Assembly: GCF_014650995.1 (NCBI RefSeq)
Contig: NZ_BMWA01000024.1
Location: forward strand, 1 to 64,000
DNA: 64,000 nt
Direction of reading: 5' to 3'
Origin: Streptomyces viridiviolaceus
GTDB taxonomy: Bacteria > Actinomycetota > Actinomycetes > Streptomycetales > Streptomycetaceae
Part shown: positions 1 to 8,001 of the stretch, in pieces
How positions within the stretch are numbered: the first letter of the stretch is position 1
Layout of the letters: the number at the start of each line of letters is the position of its first letter
Made by a program: the position numbers and the translations under genes
Notes under the pieces: generated by a model
What the model was told of the DNA's origin: nothing
Database searches by the model: none
Seen by the model: the letters and a program-made list of their open reading frames with translations, nothing else

Positions 1-506
1 TGCACGTGACCGCGAAGGACCTGGGCACGGGCAAGGAGCAGAAGATGACCGTCACCGGCGGCTCCTCGCTGCCGAAGCAGGACATCGACCGCATGATGCG
101 CGAGGCCGAGCAGCACGCGGAGGAGGACCGGCGCAGGCGGGAGGCCGCCGAGACCCGCAACCAGGCGGAGCAGGTCACGTACCAGACCGAACGGCTGCTC
201 ACCGACAACGCCGACAAGATCCCCCCGGACGTCAGGAGCGAGGTCGAGGCCGCTCTGGCGGAGCTCAAGGAGACCCTCAAGGCCCAGCCGGCCGGCGGCG
301 AGGACCCGGCGGCTCTGCGGCAGGCCACCGAGAAGGTGATGGCGGCGGCCCAGAAGGTGGGCACGGCCATGTACGCGCAGGCCCAGGGCCGGCAGACGGC
401 CGCCGGCGGCGCGGGCGGGGGCGAGGCAGGCGCCGCAGGACAGGACGAGGAGGTCGTCGACGCGGAGATCGTCGACGACGACAAGCGGCAGGAGGGTCGA
501 GGATGA
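1..506 (+). CDS. dnaK: Molecular chaperone DnaK (Hsp70), C-terminal part
   Basis: The reading frame is open at the left edge, so only the last ~168 codons are present. The segment MTAKDLGTGKEQKMTV is the typical end of the Hsp70 substrate-binding beta domain, followed by the helical lid (DIDRMMREAEQHAEED) and a Gly/Ala-rich tail ending in an acidic EVVDAEIVDDD stretch, as in other bacterial DnaK proteins. DnaK refolds client proteins in an ATP cycle driven by DnaJ and GrpE. It overlaps grpE by four bases (ATGA), so the two are translationally coupled. No dnaJ or hspR follows grpE, which suggests an additional paralogue rather than the main heat-shock operon. That is an inference, because the upstream sequence is not visible. 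Confidence 0.93.
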   Translation, partial: HVTAKDLGTGKEQKMTVTGGSSLPKQDIDRMMREAEQHAEEDRRRREAAETRNQAEQVTYQTERLLTDNADKIPPDVRSEVEAALAELKETLKAQPAGGEDPAALRQATEKVMAAAQKVGTAMYAQAQGRQTAAGGAGGGEAGAAGQDEEVVDAEIVDDDKRQEGRG

Positions 507-1087
507 CCCGCCCGAGCGACATGCACCGCACAGGCAAGAACCCGCTGACGCTCATCCACGACGACCGGCGGCGGGAGCCGGGAGCCAGCCTGGAGCCCCG
601 CCGCCGCGGCGACGTGGAACCGGCCCGGCAGACGCACCCGGCCGTCGGCGAGGCCGATGCCCTGCGGGCGCAGCTGCGCGAGCTGACAGCGGACCTGCGG
701 CGCGTGACGTCCGAGTTCGACAACTACCGCAGGCGGGTCGTCCGGGACCGCCGCGCGGTCGGCGAGGTGGCCGTGGCCAACGTGCTCACCGGTCTGCTCC
801 CCGTCCTCGACGCCATCGACCAGGCGCGTAGGCATGGAGACGTCACCGGCGGATTCCAGCGCGTCGCCGAGGTGCTGGAAGGCGAACTGGCGGCCCTGGG
901 ACTGCAGCCCTTCGGCACTGTCGGCGATCCCTTCGACCCCGCATGGCACGAGGCTGTCTCCTGCACCCACTCCGACCAGGTCGAACAGCCCACCTGCACC
1001 GCGATCCTGCGTCCCGGGTACCGCGTCGGCGGCCAACTCCTGCGGCCCGCTCAGGCCCAGGTCACCGAACCACCGGCCGGACGGTGA
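503..1087 (+). CDS. grpE: Nucleotide exchange factor GrpE
   Basis: The 194-residue protein has the GrpE layout: a charged, disordered N-terminus (1-50), a long coiled-coil helix (ADALRAQLRELTADLRRV, then FDNYRRRV) and a C-terminal beta domain (DPAWHEAVS ... ILRPGYRVGGQLLRPAQ). GrpE releases ADP from DnaK. The ATG overlaps the dnaK stop codon, and its product presumably serves that DnaK. The length is slightly shorter than main-operon streptomycete GrpE proteins. The next gene is unrelated, after 185 bp. Confidence 0.93.
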   Translation: MTRPSDMHRTGKNPLTLIHDDRRREPGASLEPRRRGDVEPARQTHPAVGEADALRAQLRELTADLRRVTSEFDNYRRRVVRDRRAVGEVAVANVLTGLLPVLDAIDQARRHGDVTGGFQRVAEVLEGELAALGLQPFGTVGDPFDPAWHEAVSCTHSDQVEQPTCTAILRPGYRVGGQLLRPAQAQVTEPPAGR

Positions 1088-1272
1088 CGCGCCCCCGCCG
1101 CGCCCCGGCCGTCGTCCGCAAGCACCGAGGCCGCCGATGGCACGCGTCTCCCCACCGATGGAATGAAAAGCGGTTCCGTACCGGGACGGTGGGACCGCAC
1201 GGTGCCGGCGCCCCGCCAGGGTCTGGACGACCCCCGCAGCCAACGTCCCGGTCAGGTGACGGAGGCGGTTCC

Positions 1273-2364
1273 ATGAGCACCCCGACACGTTCGCCGGTCA
1301 ATTCGCACAACGAGTGGGACCCGCTGGAGGAGATCATCGTCGGGCGTCTGGAGGGCGCGACGATTCCCTCCGGTCATCCGGTCGTGACCTGCAACGTCCC
1401 ACCGTGGGCCGCACGGCTGCAAGGGCTTGCCGCCGGCTTCAGGTATCCGCGCGCACTGATCGAACGCGCGCAGCATGAGCTCGATCAGTTCATCGCCCTC
1501 CTGCGGTCCCTTGGCGTCACGGTCAGGCGGCCGGAACCGGTGGACCACCGCAGGCGCTTCGGCACGCCCGACTGGTCGTCACGCGGTTTCTGCAACACGT
1601 GCCCGCGGGACAGCATGCTGGTGATCGGCGACGAGATCATCGAGACCCCGATGGCATGGCCGTGCCGGTATTTCGAGACCCACTCCTATCGCGCGATCCT
1701 CAAGGACTACTTCCGGCGCGGCGCACGCTGGACGGCGGCACCCAGGCCGCAGCTCACCGACGAACTGTTCGACCCCGACTTCCGTGTCCCGAAAGCCGGC
1801 GAACCGATGCGTCACATCCTCACCGAGTTCGAGCCGGTGTTCGACGCGGCGGACTTCGTCCGCGCGGGACGCGACCTGTTCGTGACGAGGAGCAACGTCA
1901 CCAACCGCATGGGCATCGACTGGCTGCGCCGCCACCTCGGACCCGGCTACCGCGTCCACGAGATCGAGAGCCGCTGCCGTACACCCATGCACATCGACAC
2001 GACCTTCCTCCTGCTCGCGCCGGGCAAGGTCCTGGTCAATCCCGAGTACGTCGACATCGACCGCCTCCCCGACCGCCTGGACTCGTGGGACATCCTGGTC
2101 GCCCCCGAGCCCGACCCGATCGACGACCGCCTGCTCAAGATCACCTCGATGTGCGGCAAGTGGCTCAACATGAACGTTCTCATGATCGACGAGAAGCACG
2201 TGATCGCGGAACGGCACCACACCGGCATGCTGCGGGCCCTGGAAGGCTGGGGGTTCGAGCCGGTCCCGTGCGACCTGCTGCACTACGCGCCGTTCGGCGG
2301 CTCCTTCCACTGCGCGACGCTCGATGTCCGGCGGCGCGGCACGCTCGAGTCGTATTTCGACTGA
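1273..2364 (+). CDS. Amidinotransferase (glycine/inosamine amidinotransferase family)
   Basis: The 363-residue protein belongs to the arginine amidinotransferase family (AGAT, StrB1). These enzymes move the amidino group of arginine to an amine through a covalent Cys intermediate. The triad is visible: Asp in EFEPVFDAADFVRAGRD, His in RTPMHIDTTF, and Cys near the C-terminus in GGSFHCATLD. The N-terminal VNSHNEWDPLEEIIVGR is the family signature. The frame runs open upstream, but the ATG at 1273 with GGAGG in front and the match of VNSHNEWDPL to family N-termini fix the start. No aminocyclitol or creatine-type genes lie nearby, so the acceptor is unknown; glycine or another amine is possible. 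It appears monocistronic. Confidence 0.9.
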   Translation: MSTPTRSPVNSHNEWDPLEEIIVGRLEGATIPSGHPVVTCNVPPWAARLQGLAAGFRYPRALIERAQHELDQFIALLRSLGVTVRRPEPVDHRRRFGTPDWSSRGFCNTCPRDSMLVIGDEIIETPMAWPCRYFETHSYRAILKDYFRRGARWTAAPRPQLTDELFDPDFRVPKAGEPMRHILTEFEPVFDAADFVRAGRDLFVTRSNVTNRMGIDWLRRHLGPGYRVHEIESRCRTPMHIDTTFLLLAPGKVLVNPEYVDIDRLPDRLDSWDILVAPEPDPIDDRLLKITSMCGKWLNMNVLMIDEKHVIAERHHTGMLRALEGWGFEPVPCDLLHYAPFGGSFHCATLDVRRRGTLESYFD

Positions 2365-2688
2365 TCCCGGCTGCGCCCGGTCACCTGGTCGGGGTGCGGT
2401 CCGCTCCGCACCGTCTCTCGCATGGCGGGTCATCGGCCGGCGGGTGAGCATGGGTGATGCGCAGGGTTCCGGCCCGGGTGGGCAGCGGGTGCCACAGGGC
2501 GCCTGGCGTGAACGGGCGGGTCAGGCGCCGTCGCCCCGTCCGACTCGTCCTCCGGGGGCCACCATGTCCCAGCCTCGCCGGCATCAAATCCCACTCGGCC
2601 CGGTTCGGCGATCACGGGTGGTACCTCTGCCCGCCCCGGACGAGGTACGCCACGTCTCCGGGGCCCGGATCGGCGGGCAGCCGGTCCC
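2365..2688. other. Intergenic region, with a small hairpin
   Basis: I see no convincing gene here. A short inverted repeat (GGTGCGG, six-base loop, CCGCACC; 2393-2412) lies 29 bases after the amidinotransferase stop and could be its terminator. The remainder should carry the promoter of the isomerase gene, but no clear -10/-35 pair was recognised. Confidence 0.5.
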
Positions 2689-3804
2689 GTGAGTACCCGC
2701 GGAACACGCCTGTACCCGCTGAGGCTGACCGTCACGGCGAAGCCGCTTGTCTTCGGTGGTCACGCGATCGCCCGCCGCCTCGGCAAGACCGGCATCCCGG
2801 ACTGGAGCATCGCGGAGACCTGGGAGTGCAGCGACGTCACGGGCGCCGGCGGCGTGGTGACCGACGGCCCCCTGGCCGGCCGGTCCTTGCGCCAGGTGGT
2901 CACCGAGCACCCCGAAGCACTGATGGGCACCGGGTGGTCCGGCCGGTACTTCCCCGTACTGACCAAGTTCATCGACGCCACCGGCGCCCTGCCCGTGCAT
3001 CTGCACGCCGACGACGCGAACGCCCAGCGTCTGGAAGGGCAACGCAACGGCAAGACCGAGGCGTGGCACATCCTTGACGCGGCACCCGGCGCGACCGCCC
3101 TGTGCGGTGTCAAGGACGGTGTGACGACCGACCGGCTGCGCGCCGCCCTGGAGGCACAGGACTTCGACGCCGTCCTTCGCCGTCTGCCCGTGCGCGCGGG
3201 AGAGACCCTGTACGTGCCCGGCGGCACCCTGCACAGTTTCGGCCCGGACACGCTGGTGTACGAGATCGAGCAGACGTCCGACATCCAGCAGCACGCGATG
3301 CGCTGGAACATGGAGGACGGCTCTCCCGTGGGCGACGCGGAGTTCGGCTCCAACCTCGACATGCTGATGCAGCAGGTCGACCTGGAGACCAGACCGGACT
3401 TCACACCCGGCCTGAGCGTCGCCGTGGGTGACGGGGTGGAGCGGGTCTTCTTGTGCGCGGGCCCGTACTTCGCTCTCGAACGCTGGCGTGCCGGCACGGC
3501 GGAACCCTTGCGGCACTCCTTCGCCACCGCGCAGATCCTGTCCAACGTCGGCTCCCCGGTGCGGGTACGCACGGGCGCCTGGAGCGAAGAGCTCGGCCGC
3601 GCGGAAACACTGCTGCTGCCCGCGGCCTGCGGGGAGGTGGAGATCGCCGGGCCGGCCGACGTCCTGTTCGGCTACCTGCCCGACCTCGACCGCGACGTCC
3701 GCGGTCCGCTGCGCGAGGCCGGCCACCCACTCCAGCTCATCGGCACGCTCGGCGGGAGCACGGACACCCGGGCAGAGGCGATCCGATCCGCGAACCTCGG
3801 TTGA
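2689..3804 (+). CDS. Class I mannose-6-phosphate isomerase-like protein
   Basis: The 371-residue protein resembles Bacillus-type ManA, a zinc cupin enzyme that interconverts mannose-6-P and fructose-6-P. Metal-site signatures are PVHLHADDANAQ, GKTEAWHILDA and GGTLHSFGPDTLVYEIEQTSD, each carrying expected His/Glu ligands. The C-terminal half is a second, non-catalytic cupin-like domain. The start used is a GTG at 2689, which places the family N-terminus (RLTVTAKPLVFGGHAIARRLG) close to the start; weak ribosome-binding sequence makes it uncertain. It stands alone, so a general sugar role (mannose supply or catabolism) is the best guess. Confidence 0.8.
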   Translation: MSTRGTRLYPLRLTVTAKPLVFGGHAIARRLGKTGIPDWSIAETWECSDVTGAGGVVTDGPLAGRSLRQVVTEHPEALMGTGWSGRYFPVLTKFIDATGALPVHLHADDANAQRLEGQRNGKTEAWHILDAAPGATALCGVKDGVTTDRLRAALEAQDFDAVLRRLPVRAGETLYVPGGTLHSFGPDTLVYEIEQTSDIQQHAMRWNMEDGSPVGDAEFGSNLDMLMQQVDLETRPDFTPGLSVAVGDGVERVFLCAGPYFALERWRAGTAEPLRHSFATAQILSNVGSPVRVRTGAWSEELGRAETLLLPAACGEVEIAGPADVLFGYLPDLDRDVRGPLREAGHPLQLIGTLGGSTDTRAEAIRSANLG

Positions 3805-3924
3805 TTACCGGTGTCTTACGGGGCGCCCGATCCCGTACCCCGGCCGGGCGGGGACGTGTTCGCTGAACGCATCATGGAGTCGGCCGGTCGCGGCCGGTCC
3901 GCTCGTCCCCTTCAGGAGGTCCTG

Positions 3925-4491
3925 GTGTCCCGCCTGTCCCGCCGTACCGTCGTGCCCGCCGTGCTGGTCCTGGCCGTCGCCGCCGGTTTCGTGCTCTACC
4001 TTTTCCAGCCCTGGAAGGCGTTCACCGACACGACGGTGAACGAGGCCCTGCCGGCGTCCTCAGCTCCCACGGTGGCGGACGGGCCGCGGATGAAGGACGA
4101 CGCCGGGGCCAAGGGCGACGAGGCACCGGTGAAGGACACCGGACCGGAGGATCTCACGCAGGGCAGCTTCGTCAGCCACGAGCACGACACCAGCGGCACC
4201 GCCCGTACGCTGCGGCTCGCGGGCGGCGGGCAGGTACTGCGGCTGGAGGACCTCATGACCTCGGCAGGCCCGGATGTGCGGGTCTATCTTTCGACACGGG
4301 ACGCCGACACGGTGAAGGCGGGACTCGGGGAGGGGGCGGTGGAGCTGGGGAAGCTCAAGGGCAACCTGGGCAACCAGAACTACACCGTCCCTGCCGCCAC
4401 GGATCTGTCCACGTTCCGCAGCGCCGTCATCTGGTGCAAGCGGTTCTCGGTCTCCTTCGGCGCCGCCGACCTCGCCCCGGTGAGGAGCTGA
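3925..4491 (+). CDS. Membrane-anchored DM13-domain protein
   Basis: This 188-residue protein has one N-terminal membrane segment (about residues 8-24, VVPAVLVLAVAAGFVLYLF), a ~60-residue flexible linker and a C-terminal DM13 domain (LTQGSFVSHEHDTSGTAR ... VRVYLSTRD ... TFRSAVIWCKRFSVSFGAADL). The single Cys in VIWCKRF is the conserved DM13 cysteine. DM13 has been proposed as an extracytoplasmic redox domain; its function in bacteria is not established. The GTG at 3925 follows AGGAGGT with good spacing, so the longer open frame is rejected. It is the first gene of an operon with the response regulator (3 bp apart) and kinase, so its product may be the sensed or controlled partner. Confidence 0.82.
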   Translation: MSRLSRRTVVPAVLVLAVAAGFVLYLFQPWKAFTDTTVNEALPASSAPTVADGPRMKDDAGAKGDEAPVKDTGPEDLTQGSFVSHEHDTSGTARTLRLAGGGQVLRLEDLMTSAGPDVRVYLSTRDADTVKAGLGEGAVELGKLKGNLGNQNYTVPAATDLSTFRSAVIWCKRFSVSFGAADLAPVRS

Positions 4492-4494
4492 CCC

Positions 4495-5250
4495 TTGAGC
4501 ACCCGATCCGCCCCCGGTCCCAGTACCACCCACCGGGTTCTCGTCGTCGAGGACGATCCCACCGTCGCCGAGGTCGTCACCGGCTATCTGAGCCGCGCCG
4601 GCTACGAGGTCGAGCATGCCGCCGACGGCCTTGCCGCGCTGGAGTCGGCCATGGCCCTGCGCCCGCGGCTGGTCGTCCTGGACCTGATGCTGCCCGGGCT
4701 GGACGGCCTGGAGGTGTGCCGCAGGCTGCGGTCGGGCGACGGGCCGCCGGTACCGGTGGTGATGCTCACCGCGCGCGGCGAGGAGGCGGATCGCATCCTG
4801 GGCCTGGAGTTCGGCGCGGACGACTACATGACCAAGCCCTTCAGCCCACGGGAACTGGTGCTGCGCGTGACGTCCGTACTGCGCCGCGCCGAGGCCCCGC
4901 CGCCTGCCGCGTCCTCTGCGGTCCTGCGGGCCGGTGACCTCGTCGTCGACCCGGCCGCCCGGCGAGTCGAACGCGACGGACGGGAACTGGCCCTGACCGG
5001 GCGCGAGTTCGACCTTCTGGTCTTCCTGCTGCGCCATGCGGGACGGGTGTTCTCCCGTGAGGAGCTGCTGCGGCACGTGTGGGGTTGGGAGTTCGGCGAC
5101 ACGTCGACCGTCACCGTGCACGTACGGCGGCTGCGCGAGAAGGTCGAGGACGATCCTGCTGCGCCGAAGTTGATCAGCACGGTGTGGAGCGCCGGTTACC
5201 GCTTCGACCCGCCCGCGGCTCCGACAGGGAACGGGGGCCTCCAGCCGTGA
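4495..5250 (+). CDS. OmpR/PhoB-family response regulator
   Basis: The 251-residue protein has a receiver domain (residues 14-127) and a winged-helix DNA-binding domain (about 150-242). The phosphoacceptor Asp63 lies in VVLDLMLPGLDG, with acidic residues at 20-21 and conserved Lys114 in YMTKPF. The output domain has the typical LTGREFDLLVFLLRHAGRVF and TVTVHVRRLREKVEDDP segments. The TTG start lies 3 bp after the DM13 gene, and the stop overlaps the kinase GTG (GTGA). It is the cognate regulator of the next gene's kinase; the target promoters are unknown. Confidence 0.95.
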   Translation: MSTRSAPGPSTTHRVLVVEDDPTVAEVVTGYLSRAGYEVEHAADGLAALESAMALRPRLVVLDLMLPGLDGLEVCRRLRSGDGPPVPVVMLTARGEEADRILGLEFGADDYMTKPFSPRELVLRVTSVLRRAEAPPPAASSAVLRAGDLVVDPAARRVERDGRELALTGREFDLLVFLLRHAGRVFSREELLRHVWGWEFGDTSTVTVHVRRLREKVEDDPAAPKLISTVWSAGYRFDPPAAPTGNGGLQP

Positions 5251-6482
5251 TCGACATGCTGGTCATCGTCGTCCTGGCGGCTCTCGGTGCCCTGCTCGCC
5301 GGGCTGATCGCCGCTCCCGCCGTCACCCTGCTGCGCCGTCGTTCGGTCGTTCTGTCGATGTTCGCGGTCGCCGCGCTCGCCGTCGTCGCGATGGCGGCGG
5401 GCACGGTCGCGGTGGCGCTGGAGATGTTCCTGTCGGGGCACGACTTCCGCGTGGTGCTGATCGTGGTCGTCGTGTCCGGTCTGATCTCCCTCGGCGCTGC
5501 GCTGTTGTTCGGACGCCGCATCGCCGCGGGCAGCCGGGAACTGGCCGTGGCGGCACTGGGTGTCGGCAGTGAGACCGGCTTCGTGGCCCCCGCGGACCCG
5601 CCCACCTCCGAACTCGCCGCGCTCGCCGCCGCTTTGGAGGAGACCGGTGTCCGGCTGAAGGCCGCACAGGCGCGCGAGCGGTCACTGGACACCTCGCGGC
5701 GTGAGCTGATCGCCTGGATCTCGCACGACCTCCGTACTCCGCTCGCTGGGCTGCGCGCGATGGCCGAGGCCCTCGAGGACGGCGTCGCCCCGGACCCCGC
5801 GCGCTACCACTCCCGCATGCGCACCGAGGTCGAGCGGCTGTCCGGCATGGTCGACGACCTCTTCGAGCTGTCCCGTATCCAGGCGGGGTCCCTGGACCTC
5901 GTCCTGGCCCGGGTATCGGTCTACGACCTCGTGGACGACGCCCTGGCCACAGCGCGGCCGCTCGCGGACGAGCGGGGAGTGCGGCTGGTGGACGGTGGCA
6001 CCGATGCCCTCCCGGTCCGTGTCGACGCGCAGGGCATCACGCGCGTGCTCGGCAATCTCCTGGTCAACGCCATCCGGGCGACACCGGCCGACGGAACCGT
6101 CGCGGTGAGCGCGCGCCGCGAGGACGACCTGGTCGTTCTCGCGGTGGAGGACTGCTGCGGCGGCATCCCGCAGCAGGACCTCCCGCACGTGTTCGACACG
6201 GGCTGGCGGGGCAGCCGGGCGCGCACCCCGCCGCACGGCCGCACCGCCACGACGGCCCCGGTGACCGATGCGGGCGCGCCGGACGGGATGAGGACCGCTG
6301 CCCGTGCCGCCAGGGGGCACCAGCGGCACGGGGACACCGGCGCCGGACTCGGGCTCGCGATCGTCCGTGGCATCGTCGAGGCCCACGGCGGGCGTGCCTC
6401 GGTCCACAACGCCACGGCGGGATGCCGCTTCGAGATCACCCTCCCGACCGTCGAGGCCCGAAGGCCTGAAGGGGTCGGGTGA
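5247..6482 (+). CDS. Sensor histidine kinase
   Basis: The 411-residue kinase has three predicted membrane segments within residues 4-90, a linker, a HisKA domain with phosphoacceptor His160 (LIAWISHDLRTPL) and a HATPase domain (N-box GNLLVNAIRA at 269-278, GAGLGLAIVRGIVEAHGG). Only short loops lie outside the membrane, so it may sense a membrane or neighbouring-protein signal, perhaps the DM13 protein. The ATP lid between the F and G2 boxes (about 322-358) carries an unusually long Arg/Thr/Ala-rich insertion. The GTG start overlaps the regulator stop; the longer frame from 5079 is rejected. Confidence 0.93.
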   Translation: MIDMLVIVVLAALGALLAGLIAAPAVTLLRRRSVVLSMFAVAALAVVAMAAGTVAVALEMFLSGHDFRVVLIVVVVSGLISLGAALLFGRRIAAGSRELAVAALGVGSETGFVAPADPPTSELAALAAALEETGVRLKAAQARERSLDTSRRELIAWISHDLRTPLAGLRAMAEALEDGVAPDPARYHSRMRTEVERLSGMVDDLFELSRIQAGSLDLVLARVSVYDLVDDALATARPLADERGVRLVDGGTDALPVRVDAQGITRVLGNLLVNAIRATPADGTVAVSARREDDLVVLAVEDCCGGIPQQDLPHVFDTGWRGSRARTPPHGRTATTAPVTDAGAPDGMRTAARAARGHQRHGDTGAGLGLAIVRGIVEAHGGRASVHNATAGCRFEITLPTVEARRPEGVG

Positions 6483-6520
6483 GACCGGCGTCTTCGACCG
6501 CCGGGGAGTCGCCGTTCGGC

Positions 6521-6788
6521 TCAGGTGGCGGGCGCGTTCTGTTCCAGGCGGGCGCGCAGGGTCGCGGCGAAGTCCTCGGCGCGGGCCAGCTGGACGCGCA
6601 ACTTGTCGACCTGCTCCGCGGCAGCCCGTTCGTACCCGCGCACACGCTCCAGAAGAGCCTCGCGCTCGTCGGCGTCCAGGCCCGTGCCGGCGTCGAGGCG
6701 GTCGGTGGCTTGCAGCAGGTCCCGCATCTGCTCCAGCGTGAAGCCCAGCGGTTTCAGGCGGCGGACGACCATCAGGCGGGCGTCGTCG
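6521..6788 (-). pseudogene. 3' remnant of a MerR-family regulator
   Basis: Read on the reverse strand, the segment DARLMVVRRLKPLGFTLEQ, then an acidic helix and EDFAATLRARLEQ, is the C-terminal half of a MerR regulator of the type usually found divergent from SulP permease genes. The N-terminal DNA-binding helix-turn-helix is absent: upstream of about 6788 the frame runs into the antisense of the SulP remnant. It therefore cannot make a functional MerR protein. It ends with a normal stop at 6521. Confidence 0.8.
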
Positions 6789-7135
6789 GCACGATCACGG
6801 CCATGGTCGTCTTCGCCAGGCGGGTCGCCCGCCTCGCCGAGGTCACGGCCGTCACCGACCCCGACGGCACGTGCGTGGTCTACCGGGTGACGGGTGAACT
6901 CTTCTTCGCCTCGTCCAACGATCTCGTCGGCCAGTGCGACTACGCCGCCGACCCGGACAGGGTCGTGATCGACCTGAGCGCGGCGCACATCCGGGACGCC
7001 TCCTCCGTCGCAGCCCTGGACGCCATCGAGACGAAGTACGCCCAGCGAGGCAAGACCGTCGAGATCACCGGCCTGAACAAGCACAACGCCCACCTGCACG
7101 GCAAGCTCAGCGGCGAACTGACCCCCGGCCACTGA
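6785..7135 (+). pseudogene. 3' remnant of a SulP-family anion permease (STAS domain)
   Basis: The forward frame from about 6785 encodes the last cytoplasmic edge of a SulP transporter (TAMVVFARRVARLAEVTAV) and a complete STAS domain (VVYRVTGELFFASSNDL ... VVIDLSAAHIRDASSVAALD ... VEITGLNKHN). All of the membrane-spanning domain that would precede it is missing; upstream sequence is antisense merR. A STAS-only product is conceivable but no promoter or ribosome-binding site was seen, so I treat it as a remnant. A strong hairpin (7157-7182) follows. Confidence 0.8.
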
Positions 7136-7156
7136 CCGGCCGTCTCCGCGCCCCGA

Positions 7157-7182
7157 GAGGACCCCGGCCCGCCGGGGTCCTC
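7157..7182 (+). terminator. Perfect inverted repeat after the sulP remnant
   Basis: A perfect 12-bp arm GAGGACCCCGGC is followed after CC by its exact complement. It lies 21 bases past the SulP stop and probably was its terminator. No U-tract follows, as is usual in streptomycetes. Confidence 0.7.
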
Positions 7183-7267
7183 CGCGCCTCGGATCCGCTG
7201 ACCGTCACCCTTCAGGTGGCGTGCTGGTGGGCGCGGGTGTATGCGCCCCATGCCCCGTGGGGCCCTG

Positions 7268-7837
7268 TCACTGGCCGACCCTTCCGTCGATGCACTCACG
7301 CAACAGGTCGGCGTGCCCGCAGTGACGGGCGTACTCCTCGACCCTGTGCACCATCAGCTCCCGAACCGCGATCCCGTCCTTCCCCACGCGCTCGCTCAGG
7401 TCCGGGTGCTCGGCCAGCGCGGCGTCGGTCGCGGCCTGCTCGCGTTCCAGATCGACGTACGCGGCGTCGACCACCGCCGGCTTGGCGACAGCTCCGTCGA
7501 AGTCCGCGTCGCGCTCGCCGTACAGCTTCGGCAGCGGATCGCCGTCGCTGATCCAGTTGCGCCAGTCCCGCTCCACCTCGGCGAGGTGCCGCACGAGGCC
7601 GAGCAGTGACATCGTCGACGGCGGAACCGACCGACGGGCCAGTTGCTCCGCATCCAGGCCCTCGCACTTCATCCGCAGGGTCGTGCGGTAGCCCGACAGG
7701 AAGTCCTGGAGCGTCGCGAGCTCGCCGTCCGGACTCGCTCCTTCGCTGTGGCGTGGGTCGTCGTCCGGGTCGACCCACATGTCGGGGTGGACGGTTGCCT
7801 GGCTCCATCGCGCGGGCTGATCACTCATGTGCTCCAT
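7268..7837 (-). CDS. DinB-family protein (DUF664 type)
   Basis: The ~189-residue protein has the four-helix DinB/DUF664 pattern: LATLQDFLSGYRTTLRMKC, MSLLGLVRHLAEVERDWRNW and a late VRELMVHRVEEYARHCGHAD. His residues in VRHLAEVE and YARHCGHADLLRE match the usual metal site. These proteins are related to mycothiol-dependent transferases, but the substrate here is unknown. Starts at 7837 and 7828 are both possible; the longer frame from 7945 lacks family similarity. It runs towards the sulP remnant and away from the methyltransferase. Confidence 0.78.
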   Translation of the reverse strand: MEHMSDQPARWSQATVHPDMWVDPDDDPRHSEGASPDGELATLQDFLSGYRTTLRMKCEGLDAEQLARRSVPPSTMSLLGLVRHLAEVERDWRNWISDGDPLPKLYGERDADFDGAVAKPAVVDAAYVDLEREQAATDAALAEHPDLSERVGKDGIAVRELMVHRVEEYARHCGHADLLRECIDGRVGQ

Positions 7838-8001
7838 GTTCGCCGGTGACGGCTCGAGTTCGCTACCGAGTTCTCTCTCCTCGCAGCAGGGAGCCGGCGT
7901 CAGGTCGGGGCTCCGGCCTCGGTGACGAGTCCCCGATCTCTTCATGGAACAGGGCGGTTATCCGCTGGACAAAGCACCGGCAGGCAGCGAGCGTTGACGG
8001 A

